In this document: one piece after another, positions 27,639 through 35,192 of the stretch
Layout: every line of letters begins with the position of its first letter
Position numbering within the stretch: position 1 is the stretch's first letter
DNA from: Prevotella illustrans
Lineage (GTDB): Bacteria; Bacteroidota; Bacteroidia; Bacteroidales; Bacteroidaceae
Length of the DNA stretch: 64,000 nt
Assembly (NCBI RefSeq): GCF_017426725.1
Contig: NZ_JAERMS010000002.1
Coordinates: 112,204-176,203 of the forward strand
Direction of reading: 5' to 3'
The notes under the pieces: model-generated
Told to the model about the DNA's origin: nothing
Seen by the model: only the letters and a program-made list of their open reading frames with translations
Databases searched by the model: none
Made by a program: the position numbers and the translations under genes

Positions 27639-28916
27639 ATGAAACACATTATTATATTAGGCGATGGCATGGCAGACCATGCCGTAGACCGACTTCATGG
27701 AAAGACCCTTCTGCAATACGCGAAAACTCCATTCATGGATTTGTTGGCAAAGCAAGGACAAACGGGACGACTCATTACGATTCCCGACGGATTTCAACCG
27801 GGATCAGAGATTGCCAATACCGCGATTCTGGGCTATGACTTGAATCAAGTATATGAGGGACGGGGCCCCCTCGAAGCCGCCAGTATCGGTTATGAGATGC
27901 GGGCCGAAGACCTGGCGCTGCGATGCAATCTCATTACGCTGCGACAAGATGTCATCCTTACACATAATGGAGGACATCTTCGTACGGAAGATGGCGATAT
28001 GCTGATAAAATATCTGAATGAAAAACTTGGCAACGAGCAGGTCCGTTTCATTACGGGAATTCAATATCGGCATTTACTGATTATCAAAAATGGCAGCAAG
28101 CATATCACATGTGCTCCGCCACATGACCATCCAAACGAGCCATGGCACGCGTTGCTCGTAAAACCGGAACGCGGTTGGGAAGGATCGGAACCGGGAAGAA
28201 TGTCGCCACAGGCAACCGCGGACTTGCTCAACCGGCTCATTCTTGAAAGCCAGAGACTCTTAAACAACCACCCTTTCAATCAGAACCGTGTAGCCAAAGG
28301 TGAAAGACCTGCCAACAGTATCTGGCCTTGGGGAGGCGGGTATAAGCCCTCCATGCAAACTCTGATGGAAATGTTTCCGGCGATTCATAGCGGCAGTGTG
28401 ATCAGTGCCGTAGATTTGATTCGTGGAATTGGGCATTATGCCGGACTAAAAATTATTAAAGTGAAAGGGGCAACAGGGCTGGCCGATACGAATTACGAAG
28501 GTAAGGCAGCGGCCGCGCTCAAGGAATTGAAGAATAAAGATTTTGTATTCCTCCACATAGAAGCCAGTGATGAAGCCGGCCATGATGGCAATTTAGAATT
28601 AAAATTACAAACGATCGAATCGCTTGACCAAAGGATTGTAAAAACAATTTATGAGTCGGTAAGCCAATGGCAAGAACCTGTTTGTATTGCCGTTTTGCCG
28701 GACCACCCTACTCCTGTTGAGATCCAAACCCATGTAAAAGAGCCTGTGCCATTCGTTATTTGGCATAAGGGCATAAAGCCCGATGAGGTAACCCGCTTTG
28801 ATGAAGTAAGTTGCGTGAATGGCTGTTACGGTCTATTAAAACTACAGCAATTTATGCAGGTATTCATGAATACAACACCTACAACTACCGACAGATTAGA
28901 TCATGAGATATTATAG
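27639..28916 (+). CDS. ApgM-family protein, probable homoserine kinase
   Basis: The 425-residue protein belongs to the archaeal-type cofactor-independent phosphoglycerate mutase / alkaline-phosphatase superfamily: MKHIIILGDGMADHAVDRLHGKTLLQYAKTP, GSEIANTAILGYD, YEGRGPLEAASIG, HIEASDEAGHDGN and PDHPTPVEI, which carry the metal ligands. In Bacteroides a homologue in the same position, between thrA and thrC, has been assigned as homoserine kinase from genetic data. No classical thrB is present here. It starts 11 bp after thrA and overlaps thrC by 14 bp. Confidence 0.88.
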   Translation: MKHIIILGDGMADHAVDRLHGKTLLQYAKTPFMDLLAKQGQTGRLITIPDGFQPGSEIANTAILGYDLNQVYEGRGPLEAASIGYEMRAEDLALRCNLITLRQDVILTHNGGHLRTEDGDMLIKYLNEKLGNEQVRFITGIQYRHLLIIKNGSKHITCAPPHDHPNEPWHALLVKPERGWEGSEPGRMSPQATADLLNRLILESQRLLNNHPFNQNRVAKGERPANSIWPWGGGYKPSMQTLMEMFPAIHSGSVISAVDLIRGIGHYAGLKIIKVKGATGLADTNYEGKAAAALKELKNKDFVFLHIEASDEAGHDGNLELKLQTIESLDQRIVKTIYESVSQWQEPVCIAVLPDHPTPVEIQTHVKEPVPFVIWHKGIKPDEVTRFDEVSCVNGCYGLLKLQQFMQVFMNTTPTTTDRLDHEIL

Positions 28917-30234
28917 CACTAATCATAACGCTCCCGAAGCGACTTTAGAAAAAGCGATCATCAAGGGACTGGCTGAAGACAGGGGACTGTATATGCCTGA
29001 AACCATCAGACGATTGCCCAAATCCTTTTTTGAGAATATTGATGCTTATTCCTTTCATGAGATTGCGTTTCAAGTTGCTTCCGCGTTCTTCGGAGACGAT
29101 ATTGAAAGCGAGGCGCTGTCTCAAATTGTCAAGCAGACGCTGAACTTTGATTGCCCGATCGTAGAGGTTGAAAACAATATCTTTGCCTTGGAACTGTTTC
29201 ATGGCCCGACTTTGGCATTTAAGGATGTCGGAGCCCGCTTTATGGCGCGCGCGCTGCAATACTATATAAGTAAAGCTACGAAGCAACATACAGGGAAAGG
29301 CATGAATGTGCTGGTTGCCACTTCCGGAGACACGGGGGCAGCCGTTGCCAACGGCTTTTGGGGCGTAGAAGGCATTCATGTATTTGTGCTTTATCCCAAG
29401 GGGAAAGTGAGCAAAATACAAGAAAGCCAGTTTACGACCCTTAAAAATAATATTACGGCATTAGAGGTAGATGGCGTGTTTGACGATTGTCAATCGCTGG
29501 TCAAAACAGCTTTTATGGACGAAGAGCTGAATAGCCGTATCAAGATTACAAGCGCTAATTCTATCAATGTAGCACGCTTTCTTCCCCAAGCCTTTTATTA
29601 TTTCCATGCGTACGCACAGCTCAGAAAGCTGAATAGAATCACAGCCGACATGAATGAGTTGGTATTCTGCACCCCCTCCGGTAATTTCGGAAATATAACG
29701 GCAGGATTGTTCGGGCAGCAAATGGGACTTCCTGTAAAGCGGTTTATTGCGGCGAACAATGCCAATGACGTTTTCTTCAACTACTTGACTTCAGGAATTT
29801 ACCAGCCGCAGCCAAGCATTCAGACGATAGCCAATGCGATGGATGTAGGTAATCCCAGTAATTTCGTTCGAATCAAGGAACTGTTTAAAGGTTCCTGGAG
29901 TGAGATAAAAAAACATGTAGATGGCATCGCGTATACTGACGATATGATCAAGGATACGATCCGCCGCTGTTATAATGAAAATAAATATATTCTTGATCCT
30001 CATGGGGCCTGCGGATTCCAAGCCCTGAAAGATAAGTTGGCACAAAATGAAGTCGGCATTTTTCTTGAGACGGCCCACCCTGCTAAATTCAAAAAAACAA
30101 TAGATGATATTCTTGGGAGGGACATTCCTATACCGCAACGGTTACAGAATTTCATGCAAGGAGCCAAGCAGAGTATAGAAATCAAGAACGATTACTCCAC
30201 ACTTAGACAAATTTTGATAGAAAAAGCGATTTAA
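28903..30234 (+). CDS. thrC: Threonine synthase
   Basis: The 443-residue PLP enzyme converts O-phosphohomoserine to threonine. The PLP lysine is in FHGPTLAFKDVGARFMARAL. ATSGDTGAAVANGF binds phosphate, and CTPSGNFGNITAGL lies in the second half. The N-terminus MRYYSTNHNAPEATLEKAIIKGL matches fungal/gamma-proteobacterial-like ThrC. It overlaps the kinase gene by 14 bp, completing the operon. No hairpin terminator was seen before the convergent lysozyme gene. Confidence 0.96.
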   Translation: MRYYSTNHNAPEATLEKAIIKGLAEDRGLYMPETIRRLPKSFFENIDAYSFHEIAFQVASAFFGDDIESEALSQIVKQTLNFDCPIVEVENNIFALELFHGPTLAFKDVGARFMARALQYYISKATKQHTGKGMNVLVATSGDTGAAVANGFWGVEGIHVFVLYPKGKVSKIQESQFTTLKNNITALEVDGVFDDCQSLVKTAFMDEELNSRIKITSANSINVARFLPQAFYYFHAYAQLRKLNRITADMNELVFCTPSGNFGNITAGLFGQQMGLPVKRFIAANNANDVFFNYLTSGIYQPQPSIQTIANAMDVGNPSNFVRIKELFKGSWSEIKKHVDGIAYTDDMIKDTIRRCYNENKYILDPHGACGFQALKDKLAQNEVGIFLETAHPAKFKKTIDDILGRDIPIPQRLQNFMQGAKQSIEIKNDYSTLRQILIEKAI

Positions 30235-30272
30235 ACGAAAGATACAAACTCTCAGATTAAAAACAACGAAGA

Positions 30273-31100
30273 CTACTTGGGGATTGTCAATTTCATCAAA
30301 TCGTAAAATGAGCCATTATAGATATTAAAATCTATATACCCTTTAATCCCCGGCAACTGTCCCGCATCGGTATGTTGCCAGAATTTCCACGCGCCCTTAT
30401 ACTCTACCTTGTCAACATAATAGTGTGCGATCCAATAAGGGTAATCGTCGAATACCGGTTTGGAAAGATATTGTTGTTTAAACTTGTAATAAGTGTAGAT
30501 GATAGGTTTTACATGATATTTATCTTCAACGATGTGCAACCATGTCAAAACGTCCGTCTGAAAATCTTCAACAGAAAGGTTAGCCGGTTTGTGCTCCACA
30601 TCCAATACAGGTGGCAGGTCGCCTTCCTTCAGATGGACTTTTTTCAAAAAATGATACGCCTGTTCACGGGCAGTAGAATGGACGCTCCAGAAATGGTAGG
30701 CACCTCGTATATAGCCATAATTACGGGCATTCTCAAAATTATCGTAAAAGTTTTCGTCCAGTTTGGAAGCCCCTTCTGTAGACTTGATGATAATAAAGCG
30801 TAAGGGACAGCCTCCAATCATAGCGTGCTGAAGTTTCTCCCAATCAATTATACCTTGATAGTGGGAAATGTCGATTCCGTGAATTTCATACCCATTAGGA
30901 TATTTGGGATCGCTATATAAAGCACGCCAACGGAATCCCGTCGGGCCAACAAAAAAATAATAGAAAATCCAAATATACAAAACGACAACCCCCATGCCAC
31001 CGATTAACCACGCCGTTTTTTTGTGAGGTTTACTAAAGAATGAATGCTTTCTTTTGCGTGTTGATCGTCTTTTGTTAGACTTGGGTTTTGCTGTTGCCAT
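30273..31100 (-). CDS. Membrane-anchored GH25 lysozyme
   Basis: The 275-residue protein has a basic N-terminus (KSNKRRSTRKRKHSFFSKPHKK), one membrane helix (AWLIGGMGVVVLYIWIFYYFFV) and a glycoside hydrolase 25 domain: GYEIHGIDISHYQGIIDWEKL, FIIIKSTEGASKLDENF, GAYHFWS, LPPVLDVEHK (acidic catalytic pair), and FWQHTDAG. It should cleave peptidoglycan from the periplasmic face. The ATG at 31100 (MATAKPKS) is preferred; it sits directly behind the pfp terminator, so expression may depend on readthrough or an unrecognised promoter. Confidence 0.88.
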   Translation of the reverse strand: MATAKPKSNKRRSTRKRKHSFFSKPHKKTAWLIGGMGVVVLYIWIFYYFFVGPTGFRWRALYSDPKYPNGYEIHGIDISHYQGIIDWEKLQHAMIGGCPLRFIIIKSTEGASKLDENFYDNFENARNYGYIRGAYHFWSVHSTAREQAYHFLKKVHLKEGDLPPVLDVEHKPANLSVEDFQTDVLTWLHIVEDKYHVKPIIYTYYKFKQQYLSKPVFDDYPYWIAHYYVDKVEYKGAWKFWQHTDAGQLPGIKGYIDFNIYNGSFYDLMKLTIPK

Positions 31101-31107
31101 AAAAATA

Positions 31108-31148
31108 ATAGGAATACAGATTCCCATTGCGTGAACCTGCATTCCTAT
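31108..31148 (-). terminator. Terminator of pfp
   Basis: On the reverse strand ATAGGAATGCAG pairs with CTGTATTCCTAT (one G-U), followed by TATTTTT. It ends at the lysozyme start codon. Confidence 0.72.
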
Positions 31149-31162
31149 AGATTGAATAAATA

Positions 31163-32809
31163 TTATTTAGACTGCTCCAACTGCAATGTTTTGGTTGTCA
31201 AGTCACAGACAGTAGATGGTCCCCAATACTGGATCGGGCCGGGATATACGTAACAAGTATTCTTTGCCCACTCTTCGCGATGAGCGGCAAATGTCTTAAA
31301 TGGATTGCCTTCGAGTTCGACAAGAGCCTTACGTATCACCGGCTTCATTTCGCCATTACGCCTTTCCATATTCATCATCATGGTAATTGGCACACCACCG
31401 GCCTTCCATTCGTCAGTACCGGCCGTCGTGTTTTTCACAATCGCCATATAACCCGTCTTGCCGGCAGCAACCAATTGAGCTGCGCTTGTGCCTAATGCGT
31501 AGCAATAGTCGGCGTCAAAGTTAGATGGAGCTGCACAGCGACCTTCATAACCGAAGAAATGATGTTGAGCGGCAAACTTACCATTGAACTTTCCTTCCTT
31601 AGCCCATTTTGCAAGGAGCGCCTCAACCATGTCGCTCAACAATTTCTCTGTCTCTATGAGAGAAACCTGAACGTTTCCATGAGGATCACGATCCAGGCTC
31701 AACTGGCGGGCGACACCTTCGGGGAGCGTCTCAAAAGTTGCGGCATTCTCTTTGGAAAGATGCGAAAGGATGTAAGCACGTTGAGCCTCTTTATCAAGAT
31801 CTCTATAGTCTGCTCCATGAGAAGCGAGTAAATCATTCAATTCCTGAATAAGACGACCAATGGCCGGAATAAATTCGATCAGCCCTTCGGGGATTAAGAC
31901 AACACCAAAGTTATTACCCTGCTCTGCACGATACGCGACAACACTGGCGATATTTTCTACAACCTGATTCAATGTCATGTCATTTTTCTGAATCTCTTCA
32001 GAAATAAGACATATATTAGGTTGAGTCTGAAGCGCACATTCCAAGGCTATATGCGAAGCAGAACGGCCCATTAATTTAATAAAGTGCCAGTATTTACGGG
32101 CAGAGTTGCAGTCGCGCTCAATATTACCAATCAGCTCAGAATAAGTCTTGCATGCTGTATCGAAGCCGAAAGACGTCTCAATCTGGTCATTCTTCAAATC
32201 ACCATCAATAGTCTTTGGGCAACCAATAACCTGCACACCATAATTCTTTGCCGCGTAATATTCAGCAAGTACACAAGCATTTGTATTGGAATCATCGCCA
32301 CCAATAATGACGATCGCTTTGATATTCAGTTCACGAATAATCTCAAGACCTTTCTCAAACTGATCTACCTGCTCCAATTTTGTACGGCCGGAACCAATCA
32401 TATCAAAACCACCGGTGTTGCGGTATTGATCGATAAAATTAGAAGTGATCTCCACGTAGTTATGATCAACCAAGCCGCCGGGGCCCATCAAAAAACCGAA
32501 AAGGCGATTTGCCGGATTAAGTTTTTTAACCGCGTCAAACAAGCCACTGATAACATTGTGTCCACCGGGGGCCTGTCCACCGGAAAGAATGACACCTATA
32601 TTTAATTCTGCCGTATTTGTCTCTACACCGGGAACAAACTCAACCAAAGGCATTCCATAAGTATTAGGAAACAACTCCTGAATCTCTTTTTGATCGGCAA
32701 CACTTCGGGTTGGCTCACCCTCTTTCACTTTAATTGCACCCAAAAGAGCCTTTGGCAACTTTGGCTGATAAGCAGCTCTTTCGTTTTGTAATGCACTAAT
32801 TTCCATCAT
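31163..32809 (-). CDS. pfp: Diphosphate-fructose-6-phosphate 1-phosphotransferase
   Basis: The 548-residue enzyme is the long PPi-dependent phosphofructokinase type. Visible motifs are LSGGQAPGGHNVISGLFDA, FLMGPGGLVD, GGDDSNTNACVLAEYYA, CPKTIDGDLKN and IKLMGRSASHIALECAL. The GGDD sequence is typical of PPi rather than ATP use. It phosphorylates fructose 6-phosphate reversibly with PPi in the cytoplasm. ATG codons at 32809 and 32806 are both possible starts. A -7 box lies at 32864-32871. Confidence 0.95.
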   Translation of the reverse strand: MMEISALQNERAAYQPKLPKALLGAIKVKEGEPTRSVADQKEIQELFPNTYGMPLVEFVPGVETNTAELNIGVILSGGQAPGGHNVISGLFDAVKKLNPANRLFGFLMGPGGLVDHNYVEITSNFIDQYRNTGGFDMIGSGRTKLEQVDQFEKGLEIIRELNIKAIVIIGGDDSNTNACVLAEYYAAKNYGVQVIGCPKTIDGDLKNDQIETSFGFDTACKTYSELIGNIERDCNSARKYWHFIKLMGRSASHIALECALQTQPNICLISEEIQKNDMTLNQVVENIASVVAYRAEQGNNFGVVLIPEGLIEFIPAIGRLIQELNDLLASHGADYRDLDKEAQRAYILSHLSKENAATFETLPEGVARQLSLDRDPHGNVQVSLIETEKLLSDMVEALLAKWAKEGKFNGKFAAQHHFFGYEGRCAAPSNFDADYCYALGTSAAQLVAAGKTGYMAIVKNTTAGTDEWKAGGVPITMMMNMERRNGEMKPVIRKALVELEGNPFKTFAAHREEWAKNTCYVYPGPIQYWGPSTVCDLTTKTLQLEQSK

Positions 32810-32863
32810 TGATAATTGATTTTATTTGTTATAAGAAATCGTCAAACAATCGTTTATTTACAT

Positions 32864-32871
32864 GCAAAATT
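32864..32871 (-). promoter_or_regulatory. -7 element of pfp
   Basis: Reverse-strand TAATTTTG lies 54 bp upstream of the pfp start; no clear -33 TTTG. Confidence 0.55.
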
Positions 32872-33036
32872 AACTCATTTAATTGATATATGAAAAGAAT
32901 CATTCAAGAATTACTCAACCCTAAACATATTTTTGACCAATAGTGTCCTAAATAATTTTCAAAAAGTGAAGGAAGTTGTTTTCACTAAGGCAAAAAAGTC
33001 TTATCTTAGTGTTTACCCAAAACCAAAACTTCCTTC

Positions 33037-33225
33037 ATGACAAAGATAACACTTTTCGCTCAAATAATCCGACAATTACCTAAAGATTTAATCAAATCTC
33101 TGATTAAAAAGCATGGAACGGACAAACATTGGCTCACTCGATCATTTGTGGGGACAAGTCTGCAAGCGATGAAGTCGTATAAATCTGTCAATCGTTTATG
33201 GGAGCGGACAACCCGGCAGGCGTAG
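33037..33225 (+). pseudogene. Transposase N-terminal fragment (IS4/DUF4372-like)
   Basis: The first 31 residues (MTKITLFAQIIRQLPKDLIK, SLIKKHGTDKH) resemble the N-terminal DUF4372 domain of IS4-family transposases. After that the frame runs into unrelated sequence and stops at residue 62. No catalytic DDE region remains. It lies 78 bp inside the left inverted repeat, as expected for a transposase start. Confidence 0.7.
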
Positions 33226-33349
33226 GGGCGTGATTTATCACGTTCCGAAATCCCAGGGAAACAAATAATCACGCCCCACGCCACAACAATGAACCCGACG
33301 CAGCGGCTGACGCCACGACAGGCGGAACGTGATGAATCACGCCCCTACG
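33221..33349. repeat. REP-like palindromes in an inverted pair (in IS relic)
   Basis: Two ~27-bp REP-like units (33221-33247 and 33323-33349) face each other. Both carry CGTGAT-T(T/C)-ATCACG-type cores and CGTAGGGG at the outer ends. The spacer (CACGCCCCACGCCACAACA, GAACCCGACGCAGCGGCTGA) matches, in inverse order, the spacer at 56501-56579. Confidence 0.75.
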
Positions 33350-33420
33350 GCTGACGCCACGCCGCCGATAACCTGCAACCCTATATATAATGATAAAAAC
33401 TGGAGGATTTGGAAATATTT

Positions 33421-33645
33421 GTAGGACTTATTCACCTGTCGGCTCATCAACTCGTCTCGGCGAAGCCGACTGAAGGAGTGTCCTGCGGACAGAAATCCCA
33501 CAAATCTGAACAAATCGAACAAATAATAAATAATGATAAGATTTGGAAGATTTGGAAAGATTTGTGAGATTTCTCGGCGAAGCCGACTGAAGGAGTATGC
33601 CTGCGGACAGACGAGTTGATGAGCCGACAGGTGAATAAATCCTAC
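33421..33645. repeat. 37-bp inverted repeat enclosing duplicated segments
   Basis: The arms (33421-33457 and 33609-33645) match at 36 of 37 positions and include CACCTGTCGGCTCATCAA. Between them CGGCGAAGCCGACTGAAGGA occurs twice in direct orientation, as does CAAATCTGAACAAATCGAAC (once just outside the right arm). No gene was seen inside. Confidence 0.75.
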
Positions 33646-33753
33646 AAATCTGAACAAATCGAACAAATCATACCACGGCTGACGCCACGCGAGCAAGGCA
33701 TACCTTATAAAGACCATGTCCATGAAAAGGTGCAAGACGAAGTCGGTAGTGAT

Positions 33754-34125
33754 GTGATTTTTGTCAGAAAAAACTACCTAATTTTAACACTTCTGCAACA
33801 CGCCATTCAGCAGTCGGCACGCCGAAAAAGGCCTTCGCTTTGCCGATTTCGACACCCTTTTACGCCCAAAGTTACGCTTTTATCGGCCCAAAGCATAACG
33901 ATTACACGGTCAAAGCATAGCTTTTAGCCGGTGAAAGGGCCGCGATTACGGCCTAAAAGCATAGCTTTTAAGGGCGAAAAAGCGAAGAGAAAACACCCTT
34001 AAAAGTACAATGTATTGATAACCAGCGCTTTATGAATTTGCTCTATAATCGCTTATTTTCGTCCAAGTCTTTTCTTTTTCAGAATAATGCCACTTTTTTG
34101 ATGGTATATGTAAAGATAATTCAGG
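33754..34125 (+). repeat. Dispersed ~370-bp non-coding repeat, copy C
   Basis: It has the same length and order of motifs as 9037-9408, from GTGATTTTTGTCAG to AAGATAATTCAGG, and lies inside the IS relic. The GGCCGcgattaCGGCC hairpin and AAAGCATAGC decamers are present. Confidence 0.85.
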
Positions 34126-34325
34126 GTGTGGTAGATATCATCGATACTTGTAAACCTGTCCCCACTAATTTTCTACTGACCCGGTCAGAGATGTACAATT
34201 TACCGTTGAAACAAAATACGTCAAACCATATGATTTGATGCAACTTTGTATGCGTTTTCACAAAAATTATTTAGGACACTATTGGATTTTTGACATGAAT
34301 GCTTGTGAATTACTTTATTTTTCTA

Positions 34326-34333
34326 TATCTTTG
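34326..34333 (+). promoter_or_regulatory. -7 element of the acyltransferase-amidase operon
   Basis: TATCTTTG lies about 40 bp outside the right end of the IS relic and 41 bp upstream of the ATG at 34375. Confidence 0.6.
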
Positions 34334-34374
34334 GCATGTAATAGTTACAATCTCCAAACTTTAACAGATAAATT

Positions 34375-34647
34375 ATGGCGAGTAAAAGAGTTCTGAAACA
34401 TCAGATCAACTATATTTGCAGCGAGCTATTTGCGGAATGCATAGCTGTTGCGTTGTACAATAAAAAGAAAGAAGATAACAATGTTGATGCCATACTAACT
34501 TCTATTATGGTGGTAAACAACGAATTTATCAAACGAGTTTCACACCCTGAGCCAGGAATGCCTCCAAAATTATATTATAAAGATTTGATTTTAGGGTTTA
34601 ACAAACAGATAGATGAAATCATTGATCAGATATCCGCGTTGGAATGA
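34375..34647 (+). CDS. Small conserved helical protein, function unknown
   Basis: The 90-residue protein (MASKRVLKHQINYICSELFA..., FIKRVSHPEPGMPPKLYYKDL, DEIIDQISALE) looks all-helical and cytoplasmic. I have seen its pattern only as hypothetical proteins in Bacteroidales. No signal peptide or catalytic motif is present. Its stop overlaps the acyltransferase start (ATGA), so translation is probably coupled. Confidence 0.75.
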   Translation: MASKRVLKHQINYICSELFAECIAVALYNKKKEDNNVDAILTSIMVVNNEFIKRVSHPEPGMPPKLYYKDLILGFNKQIDEIIDQISALE

Positions 34648-35192
34648 TACAACAAATCTGCTCTACTATTTTATATAGATGGATGGGATGGTCGAAAGAT
34701 ATTTCGATCAGCTATCCGTCTAAATATATTATTTGTTTAGCGCCACATACCAGTAATTGGGATTTTGTCATCGGGCAACTTTTTGCAAGGGCAGAAGGAA
34801 TCCAAAGTAACTTTCTTATGAAGAAAGAATGGTTTATATGGCCTCTTGGCTCCTTATTCAAACGCATTGGAGGAATTCCCGTAGAAAGATCTAAACACAC
34901 AAGCCTAACAGATAGAATGGCAGAGGTGGCAATGCAAAGTGAGCGCTTTGGACTTTGCATAACACCCGAAGGCACCAGAAAACCTAATCCTGATTGGAAG
35001 AAAGGCTTTTACTTTATCGCACAAAAAGCCAAATTGCCCATTCTATTGTTTGGTGTAGACTATGCAGATAAAAGGATTCAAGCGACCAAAGTAATTATTC
35101 CGAATGGTGATTTTGAGACACAAATGCAAGAGATTAAAGAATACTTTAAAGATTTTAAAGGCAAGATTCCCGAGAACTTTGTGTATGAATGA
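34644..35192 (+). CDS. Lysophospholipid acyltransferase-family protein
   Basis: The 182-residue protein has the PlsC-type motifs HTSNWD (HX4D, near residue 33), a GGIPVERSKH block, and ITPEGTRKPNPDWKKGFYFIAQKA. It likely transfers an acyl chain to a glycerophospholipid or another lipid at the inner membrane. It is shorter than classic PlsC and fits the compact Bacteroidetes group. It overlaps both neighbours by a few bases (ATGA upstream; 8 bp with the amidase gene). Confidence 0.88.
   Translation: MIQQICSTILYRWMGWSKDISISYPSKYIICLAPHTSNWDFVIGQLFARAEGIQSNFLMKKEWFIWPLGSLFKRIGGIPVERSKHTSLTDRMAEVAMQSERFGLCITPEGTRKPNPDWKKGFYFIAQKAKLPILLFGVDYADKRIQATKVIIPNGDFETQMQEIKEYFKDFKGKIPENFVYE

Larger units (their letters stand above)
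32937..34285 (+). mobile_element. Gutted insertion sequence (IS4-like) with intact ends
   Basis: Perfect 23-bp terminal inverted repeats start CCAATAGTGTCC (32937-32959 and 34263-34285). They are flanked by the direct repeat ATTTTTGA (32929-32936 and 34286-34293), a likely 8-bp target duplication. The left side encodes the start of a DUF4372/IS4-type transposase; near the right end a frame reading VKPYDLMQLCMRF may be its C-terminal relic. The interior is replaced by repeats: a REP pair, a 37-bp inverted repeat, and copy C of the ~370-bp element. The element is now non-autonomous. Confidence 0.8.

Noticed and set aside
34032..34238. Forward open frame of 68 codons in the IS relic
   Set aside because: It starts inside the non-coding repeat copy C and reads mostly repeat sequence; other copies do not keep the frame.
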